The translations under genes and the position numbers were made by a program. The notes beneath the pieces are model-generated. The model searched no databases, was not told where the DNA came from, and worked only from the letters and a program-made list of their open reading frames with translations. A stretch of 64,000 bases of DNA from Flavobacterium enshiense (GTDB taxonomy: Bacteria > Bacteroidota > Bacteroidia > Flavobacteriales > Flavobacteriaceae), in assembly GCF_022836875.1 (NCBI RefSeq), contig NZ_CP090376.1:868001-932000 (forward strand), read 5' to 3'. Shown one piece after another: positions 16,814 through 24,505 of this stretch; positions within the stretch are counted from its first letter, which is position 1; each line of letters begins with the position of its first letter.

Positions 16814-18067
16814 TTACTCTTCAATTTTTTTAAATAAAACGCATGCGTTGTGACCACCAAAGCCGAAAGTGTTACTCATAGCAACTTTTACGTCTCTTTT
16901 TTGCGGTTTATTTAGCGTTAAATTTAAACTTGGATCAATGTTTTCGTCTACAACAGAGTGGTTGATTGTTGGCGGAACAATACCATGTTTCATCGCTAAG
17001 ATAGAAGCGATGGCTTCGATAGCTCCGGCTGCTCCAAGCAAGTGACCTGTCATTGATTTTGTCGAGTTGATATTGATGTTTTTAGCGTGGTCTCCAAAAA
17101 CAGCACTGATTGCTTTTAATTCAGCAACGTCACCAAGCGGAGTAGAGGTTCCGTGCGTATTGATATGATCAACATCTTCCGGTTTCATTCCTGCATCACG
17201 TAATGTGTTGTTCATTACAGCAATTACACCGATTCCTTCAGGATGCGGAGCTGTCAAATGGTAAGCATCGGATGACATACCGCCACCGCCGATTTCGCAA
17301 TAGATTTTTGCGCCACGGGCTTTAGCGTGTTCGTATTCTTCCAATACCAATGCACCTGCTCCTTCACCTAATACGAATCCGTCACGGGTAGCATCGAATG
17401 GTCTTGATGCGGTTTCCGGACTTTCGTTTCGGGTTGATAAAGCATGCATGGAATTGAATCCGCCCATTCCTGCAATGGTTACAGCTGCTTCAGATCCTCC
17501 GGAAATGATAACGTCGCACATTCCCAAACGGATGTAGTTGAAGGCGTCAATTAATGCATTAGCAGAAGATGCACATGCTGATACAGTAGTATAGTTAGGC
17601 CCCATAAAGCCGTTACGCATGGAAATGTGCGCAGGGGCAATATCGGCAATCATTTTTGGTATGAAGAATGGATTAAATTTAGGAGTCCCGTCGCCTTTAG
17701 CATAGTACATAACCTCTTCCTGGAAAGTTTCCAATCCTCCGATTCCGGCTCCCCAAATAACGCCAACGCGATATTTGTCTACATTTTCACCAGTAATTCC
17801 GGCATCTTTAATGGCCTCGTCGCTGGCTGCAATGGCATATTGCGCAAATTTATCCAATCTACGAGCTTCTTTACGATCCATATACGTTTCGATGTTGAAG
17901 TTTTTTACTTCACATGCGAATTTTGTCTTGTGTTTTTCGGTATCGTAATATGTTATTGGGGCAGCGCCGCTTCTTCCATTAATCAATCCATCCCAGTATT
18001 CTTCGATGGAATTTCCAATGGGTGTAAGAGCGCCTAAACCTGTTACTACAACTCGTTTTAATGCCAT
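16814..18067 (-). CDS. fabF: Beta-ketoacyl-ACP synthase II
   Basis: The 417-residue condensing enzyme elongates acyl-ACP with malonyl-ACP. The thiolase-fold Cys-His-His triad is visible: C165 in TVSACASSAN, H305 in HGTSTPLGD and H342 in TGHLLGAAGA. The start MALKRVVVTGLGALTPIG is classical. The gene is separated from acpP by 177 bp that contain two hairpins, and is followed closely by rnc. Confidence 0.97.
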   Translation of the reverse strand: MALKRVVVTGLGALTPIGNSIEEYWDGLINGRSGAAPITYYDTEKHKTKFACEVKNFNIETYMDRKEARRLDKFAQYAIAASDEAIKDAGITGENVDKYRVGVIWGAGIGGLETFQEEVMYYAKGDGTPKFNPFFIPKMIADIAPAHISMRNGFMGPNYTTVSACASSANALIDAFNYIRLGMCDVIISGGSEAAVTIAGMGGFNSMHALSTRNESPETASRPFDATRDGFVLGEGAGALVLEEYEHAKARGAKIYCEIGGGGMSSDAYHLTAPHPEGIGVIAVMNNTLRDAGMKPEDVDHINTHGTSTPLGDVAELKAISAVFGDHAKNININSTKSMTGHLLGAAGAIEAIASILAMKHGIVPPTINHSVVDENIDPSLNLTLNKPQKRDVKVAMSNTFGFGGHNACVLFKKIEE

Positions 18068-18100
18068 AATATATTTTTTACAATGTATTTAAACAAATAA

Positions 18101-18142
18101 TACCCATGTTGCTTTTTCTTGTCTGTAAAGGAAACATGGGTA
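18101..18142. repeat. Inverted repeat in the acpP-fabF spacer
   Basis: TACCCATGTT (18101-18110) and AACATGGGTA (18133-18142) are perfect 10-bp arms with a 22-base loop. It lies in the untranslated spacer between acpP and fabF and may shape the mRNA or regulate fabF expression; this is inference. Confidence 0.5.
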
Positions 18143-18206
18143 CTATGGATTGTATTTTTTTGATTGCTTCCAATCAGTTTTTTTCAGATGGAAAAATAAT
18201 AACACC

Positions 18207-18228
18207 CATGCATCCCGGAGAATGCATG
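18207..18228. repeat. Second inverted repeat in the acpP-fabF spacer
   Basis: CATGCAT (18207-18213) and ATGCATG (18222-18228) form a 7-bp stem with an 8-base loop just after the acpP stop codon. It lacks a T tract on the minus strand, so it is not a classic terminator. A processing or stabilising hairpin is possible. Confidence 0.45.
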
Positions 18229-18244
18229 AGGTTTATGTAAGTTA

Positions 18245-18481
18245 TTATTTTTTAGCTTCTTCGATGTAAGAAATAGCTTGACCAACAGTAGCAATGTTTT
18301 CAGCTTGATCGTCTGGGATTTGAATATCAAATTCTTTTTCGAACTCCATGATAAGCTCAACAGTGTCTAATGAATCAGCTCCTAAGTCGTTTGTGAAGCT
18401 AGCTTCAGTTACAACTTCATTTTCGTCAACACCTAATTTGTCTACGATAATCGCTTTTACTCTTGATGCAATGTCTGACAT
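18245..18481 (-). CDS. acpP: Acyl carrier protein
   Basis: A 78-residue acidic carrier of fatty-acyl intermediates. S37 in [16 protein letters not shown] is the 4'-phosphopantetheine attachment site, and [14 protein letters not shown] is the conserved helix III region. Normal length. It is divergent from purN and is the first gene of the acpP-fabF-rnc cluster, with a well-formed promoter 30 bp upstream. Confidence 0.97.
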   Translation of the reverse strand: MSDIASRVKAIIVDKLGVDENEVVTEASFTNDLGADSLDTVELIMEFEKEFDIQIPDDQAENIATVGQAISYIEEAKK

Positions 18482-18510
18482 AATCTTTGATTTTAAATTT
18501 AAATTGTTGG

Positions 18511-18539
18511 CAAAAATAAAAAACTTTATTTTAAAACAA
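18511..18539 (-). promoter_or_regulatory. Promoter of acpP
   Basis: On the minus strand, TTG (18539-18537) and TATTTTTG (18518-18511) are separated by 18 bases, a full match to the Bacteroidota promoter consensus. The start codon is 29 bases downstream. Confidence 0.75.
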
Positions 18540-18680
18540 CGGTTTACTGAAAAAATGTGACTACGAAATTAAAAAAATAATTTTATAAAGTCTCTTAATT
18601 TTTATTTATTATCGTTTATAATTCTTTTTTTTGCAGTGTGAAAACGATGGTTTTCCTTCTATTTAAATGTAAAGGGTCAG

Positions 18681-19244
18681 ATGAAAAAAATAGTGATTTT
18701 TGCTTCCGGTTCGGGTTCGAATGCCGAAAATATCATACTGCATTTCAAAAATAACCAGAAGGCTGATGTGGTTGCGGTATTAACGAACAATCCAAAGGCT
18801 AAAGTTATAGAGCGTGCTGAGAACCATGGTGTTTCTGCAATTGTTTTTGATAAAACAGAGTTGGCTGACGGGTTGGTTTCGCGAAAGGTCAACGAGTTGC
18901 AGCCGGATCTGATTGTGTTGGCAGGATTCCTTCTGATGTTTCCTAACGAGATTATCGAAAACTATCCGGATAGAGTCATCAATATCCACCCTGCCTTATT
19001 GCCAAAATATGGTGGAAAAGGGATGTACGGCATGAAAGTACATCAAACGGTTTTGGACAATAAGGATGCAGAAACCGGTATCACAATTCATTATGTCAAT
19101 GAAAAATATGACGAGGGAGCTATAATTTTTCAGGCAACTACTTCAATTGAGGGTTGTACAGCGCCAGAAGAAATCGCCGAAAAAGTACATGAATTGGAGT
19201 ACAAGCATTTCCCTGAAGTAATCGAAAAACTCCTGACTCATTAA
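18681..19244 (+). CDS. purN: Phosphoribosylglycinamide formyltransferase
   Basis: The 187-residue enzyme transfers a formyl group from 10-formyltetrahydrofolate to GAR in purine synthesis. The N-terminal FASGSGSNAENI binds the phosphate. INIHPALLPKYGG contains the conserved Asn-His pair, and VNEKYDEGAIIFQ contains the catalytic aspartate. Length is normal for PurN. It starts a plus-strand run ending with purF, with rnhA 9 bp downstream. Confidence 0.96.
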   Translation: MKKIVIFASGSGSNAENIILHFKNNQKADVVAVLTNNPKAKVIERAENHGVSAIVFDKTELADGLVSRKVNELQPDLIVLAGFLLMFPNEIIENYPDRVINIHPALLPKYGGKGMYGMKVHQTVLDNKDAETGITIHYVNEKYDEGAIIFQATTSIEGCTAPEEIAEKVHELEYKHFPEVIEKLLTH

Positions 19245-19253
19245 TCAAAAGTA

Positions 19254-19736
19254 TTGAAATCCTACGAAGTACATATTTATACCGATGGCGCGTCCAAGGG
19301 AAATCCAGGGCCTGCCGGTTACGGTGTGATCATGGAAATGGTAGGGACTCCTTATAAAAAAGAATTTTACGAAGGTTTCCGGTTGTCGACCAATAACAGG
19401 ATGGAATTACTGGCTGTTATTGTGGGTATGGAAAAGTTAAAAAAGCAGGGGACGACCGTTTTAATAACCTCGGATTCTAAGTATGTTGTAGATTCAGTCC
19501 AGAAAGGTTGGGTTTTCGGTTGGGAGAAGAAAAATTTCGCAGGAAAGAAAAATCCTGATTTATGGATGCGTTTTCTTAAAATTTACCGCAAGCACCAGGT
19601 TGATTTCCGATGGATCAAAGGGCATAGCAGTCATCCTCAAAATGAGCGTTGCGATGCTTTGGCAGTTATGGCTTCACAACAGGAGAAGCTCTCAGTTGAT
19701 TTTTTTTATGAAAAAGAAGAAGGTCAATTGCTTTGA
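19254..19736 (+). CDS. rnhA: Ribonuclease HI
   Basis: The 160-residue enzyme degrades RNA in RNA-DNA hybrids. The four catalytic acids are visible: D11 in YTDGASKGNPGPAGYG, E51 in NNRMELLAV, D74 in ITSDSKYV and D134 in ERCDALAV, with H124 in GHSSHPQNE. The reading frame begins at a TTG codon 9 bp after purN, and no ATG or GTG lies between the purN stop and the conserved first strand. TTG is therefore the probable start, coupled to purN. Confidence 0.95.
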   Translation: MKSYEVHIYTDGASKGNPGPAGYGVIMEMVGTPYKKEFYEGFRLSTNNRMELLAVIVGMEKLKKQGTTVLITSDSKYVVDSVQKGWVFGWEKKNFAGKKNPDLWMRFLKIYRKHQVDFRWIKGHSSHPQNERCDALAVMASQQEKLSVDFFYEKEEGQLL

Positions 19737-19754
19737 TTTTTATAACTTTAAGGG

Positions 19755-20375
19755 ATGAAATGGTCCCTGTCATATCTATTTTACTCGCTTTTTTTTCTTT
19801 TGATGGGTTTTTGTGTCCATTCACAGAAAAAAACGGAACTTGCCCTTGATAAAGAGGGTATAAAGATTTATTTGACCAAATTTGACACCACTGCTTTTAG
19901 GGAATACAAGGCTGTTATGACGGTTCATGCCAACATTGATACCGTTGCAAAACAGCTTATCGATGTGAAAAGTCTTCAGAAATGGAATTACAAAAACCGT
20001 CACAGTGAGCTTGTTAAAAAGGTTTCGGATTCCAGTTGGATATTTTATGTAGTGCATCATTTGGGGTGGCCAATACAGGAACGGGATAATGTTTCCCGGT
20101 ATACTTTGATAAAAAAAGGGAATGAACAAATCATTACCATAACCCCTGATAATAAACTGTTAAAAGTAAAAGAAGGGCGTGTCCGATTAACTAATTTTAA
20201 GGGTTTTTGGTATTTAAAACGGATTGATGCCAAACAAACACTGGTGATTCAGCAGGTATATGGAGATCCGGGTGGGATGATTCCGGCCTTTATGGTTAAT
20301 GCGGTGGTAACTAAAGGTCCGTTCGATTCTTTTAAGGCTCTTCGGCGACACGTTGAAAATCTTAACAAAAAATAG
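19755..20375 (+). CDS. START-domain-like exported protein
   Basis: The 206-residue product has a signal peptide or single N-terminal anchor (hydrophobic residues 5-20, ending VHSQ). The remainder has the START/SRPBCC layout: FREYKAVMTVHANIDTVAKQLIDVKSLQKWNYKN, then WIFYVVHHLGWPIQERDNVSRYTL, and a C-terminal helix GPFDSFKALRRHVENL. START domains bind lipids or other hydrophobic ligands. Periplasmic location is inferred. It lies 18 bp after rnhA and is probably cotranscribed. Confidence 0.75.
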   Translation: MKWSLSYLFYSLFFLLMGFCVHSQKKTELALDKEGIKIYLTKFDTTAFREYKAVMTVHANIDTVAKQLIDVKSLQKWNYKNRHSELVKKVSDSSWIFYVVHHLGWPIQERDNVSRYTLIKKGNEQIITITPDNKLLKVKEGRVRLTNFKGFWYLKRIDAKQTLVIQQVYGDPGGMIPAFMVNAVVTKGPFDSFKALRRHVENLNKK

Positions 20376-20400
20376 GCTTTTTAGAACGAAAACTATGTTG

Positions 20401-20408
20401 TACATTTG
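20401..20408 (+). promoter_or_regulatory. Probable -7 box for the PfkB-type kinase gene
   Basis: TACATTTG matches TAnnTTTG and lies 25 bp upstream of the start codon. At the proper distance upstream there is only a T run (TTT) instead of TTG. Confidence 0.45.
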
Positions 20409-20433
20409 CTCTTTCAAAAGTTAGGATCATTTT

Positions 20434-21363
20434 ATGAATAAATTATTGATTGTAGGGACGGTAGCGTTTGATGCCATTGAAACACCTTTCGGGAAAACCG
20501 ACAAAATCTTAGGTGGGGCAGGAACTTACATCGGACTTTCAGCTTCTCATTTCAACCTGAAATCAGCCATTGTTTCCGTAGTAGGAGACGATTTTCCACA
20601 AGAATATTTAGATTTATTAAAAGCCAAAAACATTGATATTTCAGGTCTTGAAGTAGTTCAGGGCGGAAAAACATTCTTCTGGAGCGGTCGCTACCACAAC
20701 GATTTGAATTCCAGAGATACTTTGGATACGCAATTGAATGTGTTGGCCGATTTTCAGCCGAAAGTTCCGGCCGATTTCAAGAACGCCGATGTGGTAATGC
20801 TTGGGAATTTACACCCATTGGTTCAAAGCAGTGTTTTGGATCAGATGGAATCGAGACCAAAATTAGTGGTTTTGGATACCATGAATTTCTGGATGGATTG
20901 TGCACTACCGGAATTGTTGGACGTAATCAAACGCGTAGACGTGATTACAATCAACGATGAAGAGGCACGTCAGTTGTCCGGAGAGTATTCATTGGTGAAA
21001 GCAGCTGCTAAGATTCATGAAATGGGGCCGAAATACGTGGTAATCAAAAAAGGAGAACACGGGGCTTTACTTTTCAATAGCGACAAAGTGTTTTTTGCAC
21101 CGGCATTGCCTTTGGAAGAAGTGTTTGACCCTACAGGAGCCGGTGATACATTCGCAGGAGGTTTCGCAGGGTTTATCACACAAAGCGAAAACATTTCGTT
21201 TGACAACATGAAAAATGCCATTATTTACGGTTCTAATTTAGCCTCCTTCTGTGTGGAAAAATTTGGAACGGAAAGAATGGAAAAGTTACAGAAAGAGGAG
21301 GTTTCGGCTCGTTTACGACAGTTTAAGGCCTTAACACAATTTGATATTGCGCTGGAAAACTAG
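20434..21363 (+). CDS. PfkB-family carbohydrate/nucleoside kinase
   Basis: The 309-residue ribokinase-like protein has the N-terminal GGAGTYIGLSASHFN sugar-binding region and the C-terminal PfkB signature DPTGAGDTFAGGFAGF near residues 229-244, whose aspartate in GAGD is the catalytic base. The substrate cannot be deduced; ribokinase, adenosine kinase and fructokinase all share these motifs. Its position just before purF suggests, but does not prove, a nucleoside link. A GAAA-loop terminator follows. Confidence 0.9.
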   Translation: MNKLLIVGTVAFDAIETPFGKTDKILGGAGTYIGLSASHFNLKSAIVSVVGDDFPQEYLDLLKAKNIDISGLEVVQGGKTFFWSGRYHNDLNSRDTLDTQLNVLADFQPKVPADFKNADVVMLGNLHPLVQSSVLDQMESRPKLVVLDTMNFWMDCALPELLDVIKRVDVITINDEEARQLSGEYSLVKAAAKIHEMGPKYVVIKKGEHGALLFNSDKVFFAPALPLEEVFDPTGAGDTFAGGFAGFITQSENISFDNMKNAIIYGSNLASFCVEKFGTERMEKLQKEEVSARLRQFKALTQFDIALEN

Positions 21364-21374
21364 CACTTACATAC

Positions 21375-21398
21375 GAGCCTCGGAAACGGGGCTCTTTT
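21375..21398 (+). terminator. Terminator between the PfkB-type kinase gene and purF
   Basis: GAGCCTCG (21375-21382) pairs with CGGGGCTC (21387-21394) around a GAAA tetraloop, followed by TTTT. The T tract is short, so read-through into purF is likely. Confidence 0.65.
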
Positions 21399-21428
21399 GA
21401 TTAATAAACAACACAACACACAATAATT

Positions 21429-23327
21429 ATGAGCGACGCTTTAAAACACGAGTGTGGCATTGCACTTTTAAGATTGAAAAAGCCATTGGAATTCTACAAA
21501 GAAAAATATGGCACCGCTTTTTACGGGGTACAGAAAATGTACCTTTTAATGGAAAAACAACACAATCGTGGTCAGGACGGAGCAGGTCTTGCCAGTATTA
21601 AACTGGATATGGAACCCGGAGAACGCTACATCAGCCGTGTGCGTTCCAATCAGGCGCAGCCTATTCAGGATATTTTCGCACAAATTAATCAGCGTATCAA
21701 TGAAGAGTTGAAACAGAATCCTGAATACCAGGATAATGTTGCGCTTCAGAAAGAGAACGTTCCCTATATTGGCGAATTGTTTTTAGGGCACGTTCGTTAC
21801 GGGACTTTCGGTAAAAACAGCATAGAAAGTGTACACCCGTTTTTGCGTCAGAACAACTGGATGCACCGTAATCTGATTGTGGCCGGAAACTTCAATATGA
21901 CTAACGTTAAAGAGCTTTTCCAGGATTTGGTACGTTTAGGTCAGCATCCGAAAGAAATGGCAGATACCGTTACGGTAATGGAGAAAATTGGCCATTTCCT
22001 TGATGATGAAGTTGATGAATTGTATAAGGATTGTAAAAACGAAGGTTTAAGTAAAAGAGAAGCTTCTCCGGTTATTGCTGAGAGATTGGATGTAGGAAGA
22101 ATTTTAAGAAGAGCTTCCAAAAACTGGGATGGTGGTTATGCCATGGCTGGATTATTAGGTCACGGAGACGCTTTTGTAACACGTGATCCGGCTGGAATCC
22201 GTCCGGCTTTCTACTATCAGGATGATGAAATCGTAGTAGTAGCTTCGGAAAGACCGGTTATCCAAACCGTTTTCAATGTTCCTTTCGAATCCATTCAGGA
22301 AATCACACCGGGACATGCTATTATCGTTAAAAAAGACGGTCGTGTAATCGACGAACAAATTCGCGAAGCCTTACCGTTGAAAGCCTGTTCTTTTGAAAGA
22401 ATCTATTTCTCCCGAGGAAGTGATGCCGAAATTTATCAGGAGCGTAAGGATTTAGGTAAATTAATCATGCCGGCGGTTTTAGAAGCCGTTGAAAATGATA
22501 CGGACAATACTGTATTTTCTTACATTCCGAATACGGCAGAAACTTCGTTCTACGGAATGGTTGAGGCAGCCAATGATTTCCTTAACCAACGTAAGATCAA
22601 CGATATTTTAGCGAATAAAGAGTCGCTTTCGGCTGAAAAATTACAGAAAATTTTATCAGTGAAATTGCGCTCGGAAAAAATCGCCATTAAAGACGTAAAA
22701 CTGAGAACGTTCATTACGGAAGACAGTAGCCGCGATGATATGGTGGCACACGTGTATGACGTAACGTACGGCGTAGTGAAACCAACAGATAATCTTGTTA
22801 TTATCGATGACAGTATAGTTCGTGGAACTACCTTGCAGAAAAGTATCATCAAAATGATGGACCGATTACAGCCTAAGAAATTAGTGATTGTTTCTTCGGC
22901 GCCGCAAATCCGTTATCCGGACTGTTACGGTATCGATATGGCAAAATTGGAAGGATTAGTTGCGTTTCGTGCGGCAATGGAATTGTTGAAAGAACGTAAT
23001 TTAATGCATATTGTTGAAGACGTTTATAAGAAGTCTAAGGCGCAAGAGAATTTCCATGACAGTGAAGTGGTGAATTACGTGAAAGAAATTTACGATCCAT
23101 TCACGGATCAGGAAATCTCCGATAAAATTGCGGAGATGCTAACGGAAAGTTCGGTAAAAACAGAAGTGAAAATTATCTTCCAGACGGTTGAAAATTTACA
23201 TACTGCTTGTCCTAAAAATTTAGGAGACTGGTATTTTACAGGAAATTATCCTACAGATGGCGGTAATCGCGTGGTAAATCGTGCCTTCATGAACTACTAT
23301 GAAGGTAAAGACGCTCGCGCTTACTAA
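21429..23327 (+). CDS. purF: Amidophosphoribosyltransferase, long form
   Basis: Catalyses the first committed step of purine synthesis, PRPP plus glutamine to phosphoribosylamine. The N-terminus MSDALKHECGIALL indicates an eight-residue propeptide cleaved before the nucleophile C9. The class II glutaminase domain (LGHVRYGTFG, GNFNMTN) is followed by a phosphoribosyltransferase domain with PRPP loop VIIDDSIVRGTTLQKS. At 632 residues it is over 120 longer than E. coli or Bacillus PurF. The extra sequence includes a segment around residues 70-115 in the glutaminase domain and inserts before the PRPP loop, as in other Bacteroidota. It ends upstream of the duplicated RNA-like elements. Confidence 0.94.
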   Translation: MSDALKHECGIALLRLKKPLEFYKEKYGTAFYGVQKMYLLMEKQHNRGQDGAGLASIKLDMEPGERYISRVRSNQAQPIQDIFAQINQRINEELKQNPEYQDNVALQKENVPYIGELFLGHVRYGTFGKNSIESVHPFLRQNNWMHRNLIVAGNFNMTNVKELFQDLVRLGQHPKEMADTVTVMEKIGHFLDDEVDELYKDCKNEGLSKREASPVIAERLDVGRILRRASKNWDGGYAMAGLLGHGDAFVTRDPAGIRPAFYYQDDEIVVVASERPVIQTVFNVPFESIQEITPGHAIIVKKDGRVIDEQIREALPLKACSFERIYFSRGSDAEIYQERKDLGKLIMPAVLEAVENDTDNTVFSYIPNTAETSFYGMVEAANDFLNQRKINDILANKESLSAEKLQKILSVKLRSEKIAIKDVKLRTFITEDSSRDDMVAHVYDVTYGVVKPTDNLVIIDDSIVRGTTLQKSIIKMMDRLQPKKLVIVSSAPQIRYPDCYGIDMAKLEGLVAFRAAMELLKERNLMHIVEDVYKKSKAQENFHDSEVVNYVKEIYDPFTDQEISDKIAEMLTESSVKTEVKIIFQTVENLHTACPKNLGDWYFTGNYPTDGGNRVVNRAFMNYYEGKDARAY

Positions 23328-23380
23328 AAATCTTACAAAATTACCTTTCGTCGATTTTATGTGCGTTTCGTCAGTTTTTT

Positions 23381-23411
23381 TTGATAGATGAAGAGCATCG
23401 CGATACATTCG
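23381..23411 (+). promoter_or_regulatory. Promoter-like element of RNA copy 1
   Basis: TTG at 23381-23383, a 20-base spacer, and TACATTCG at 23404-23411. This differs from TAnnTTTG by one base (TTCG). The same arrangement is present 212 bp downstream before copy 2, although the spacer bases differ. Confidence 0.6.
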
Positions 23412-23413
23412 TA

Positions 23414-23487
23414 CTACCATAGCATTAGTAGGTTAAGTTTATGGTAGATTTGGGGCAAAAAGGGTGGAAGCAATTCCACCTTTTTTA
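23414..23487 (+). ncRNA. Putative small RNA, copy 1 of a tandem pair
   Basis: The segment 23416-23485 is identical over 70 bases to 23628-23697. It can form a 5' hairpin, CTACCATA (23414-23421) with TATGGTAG (23440-23447), then a single-stranded linker with TTTGGGGCAAAAA, and a terminator hairpin GGTGGAA-GCAA-TTCCACC followed by six T. With the promoter-like element ending at 23411 this predicts a transcript of about 70-75 bases. It could also act as the purF terminator. I cannot match it to a known RNA family. Confidence 0.55.
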
Positions 23488-23592
23488 TTTTGGTCAATTT
23501 TTATATTTAAAGAATATTTTTTTACTGATTGAAGGATTGCTGCTATCTGAAAATGTACTTCGTCGAAAAAAAATGTAGTATATCTGATTTAT

Positions 23593-23623
23593 TTGAAAGG
23601 GAAATATAGTCGCCATAAATTCG
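23593..23623 (+). promoter_or_regulatory. Promoter-like element of RNA copy 2
   Basis: TTG at 23593-23595, a 20-base spacer, and TAAATTCG at 23616-23623. Spacing is identical to copy 1, but the spacer sequence has diverged, so the boxes look selectively kept. Confidence 0.6.
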
Positions 23624-23625
23624 TA

Positions 23626-23698
23626 TCACCATAGCATTAGTAGGTTAAGTTTATGGTAGATTTGGGGCAAAAAGGGTGGAAGCAATTCCACCTTTTTA
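23626..23698 (+). ncRNA. Putative small RNA, copy 2 of a tandem pair
   Basis: Identical to copy 1 from 23628 to 23697. At the base of the 5' hairpin CT is replaced by TC, which leaves one wobble and one mismatch while the inner six pairs (ACCATA/TATGGT) stay intact. The terminator hairpin with its GCAA loop is unchanged and is followed by five T. The next gene, sodA, converges and has its own terminator. Confidence 0.55.
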
Positions 23699-23727
23699 TT
23701 TTTAGGAAAAATCGCGGAAATCCATAA

Positions 23728-23755
23728 AAAAAGAGAACCAATTGGTTCTCTTTTT
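23728..23755 (-). terminator. Terminator of sodA
   Basis: A perfect 28-base palindrome centred on GAACCAATTGGTTC with A-rich and T-rich ends. It sits 25 bp downstream of the sodA stop and could act in both directions. Confidence 0.85.
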
Positions 23756-23779
23756 GTTTATCAAAGTATTGTGAAATTC

Positions 23780-24385
23780 TTATTTCGCAGCTGCGTATCT
23801 TCTTGCAACTTCTGCCCAGTTAATTACGTTGAAAAAAGCCTCAATATAATCCGGTCTTCTGTTTTGGTAGTTTAAGTAGTATGCGTGCTCCCAAACGTCC
23901 ATTCCTAAAATAGGCTGACCACCGCAAGGTACTCCCGGCATGATTGGATTGTCTTGGTTTGGCGTAGAACAAACCTCCAATTTACCGTCTTTCACACACA
24001 ACCAAGCCCATCCTGAACCAAAACGGGTTGCTCCGGCTTTAGCAAATTCTGCTTTGAATTGTTCGAAAGAACCAAAAGCCGTGTTGATAGCCTCAGCTAA
24101 CTCACCTGTAGGAAGGCCTCCGGCATTTGGAGCCATGATTTCCCAAAACATAGTGTGGTTGTAGTGTCCGCCACCGTTGTTACGAACTGCCATATTGTTC
24201 ATGTCAAGATTTTTAAGGATATCCTCGATAGATTTTCCTTCTAAATCTGTTCCGGCAATAGCGGCATTTAAGTTGGTGATATAAGCGTTGTGGTGTTTTG
24301 AATGGTGGATTTCCATTGTTCTTGCATCAATATGAGGCTCCAAGGCGTCATATGCATATGGTAACTGTGGTAATTCGAATGCCAT
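23780..24385 (-). CDS. sodA: Superoxide dismutase, Mn/Fe family
   Basis: The 201-residue enzyme dismutates superoxide to hydrogen peroxide and oxygen. Metal ligands are H27 (EIHHSKHH), H77 ([11 protein letters not shown]), and the Asp and His of MDVWEHAYY near residues 163-167. The glutamine in PNQDNP is placed as in manganese enzymes, so a Mn or cambialistic enzyme is likely, but sequence alone does not fix the metal. It has no signal peptide, so it should be cytoplasmic. A TATTTTTG -7 box lies about 45 bp upstream of the start on the minus strand. Confidence 0.95.
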   Translation of the reverse strand: MAFELPQLPYAYDALEPHIDARTMEIHHSKHHNAYITNLNAAIAGTDLEGKSIEDILKNLDMNNMAVRNNGGGHYNHTMFWEIMAPNAGGLPTGELAEAINTAFGSFEQFKAEFAKAGATRFGSGWAWLCVKDGKLEVCSTPNQDNPIMPGVPCGGQPILGMDVWEHAYYLNYQNRRPDYIEAFFNVINWAEVARRYAAAK

Positions 24386-24505
24386 GATATTTTTATATTT
24401 AAAGATTAATAATTAAATGCATTCAAAAATATAAATTTATCTTCGTAAAAGAAAATAGTATTAGGCTATTCTTACAGTATCAAAACCAATAGAAGTCAAA
24501 ATAAT

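Larger units (their letters stand above)
23328..23779. other. 452-bp intergenic region holding a degenerate tandem duplication
   Basis: The duplication has a period of 212 bp. Besides the identical 70-base cores it includes TTCGTCGA at 23347-23354 and again at 23559-23566, exactly 212 bp apart, and a T-rich stretch before each TTG box. The sequence between conserved blocks has drifted heavily. A sodA terminator completes the region. No protein gene is supported. Confidence 0.75.

Noticed and set aside
23438..23582. A short reading frame from the ATG inside RNA copy 1 (and a matching one in copy 2) encoding MVDLGQKGWKQFHL at its start
   Set aside because: The shared part is explained by the identical RNA core, and the frame runs straight through the terminator hairpin. 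After the core the two frames end in unrelated sequence of different length, so no conserved peptide beyond the RNA is supported.
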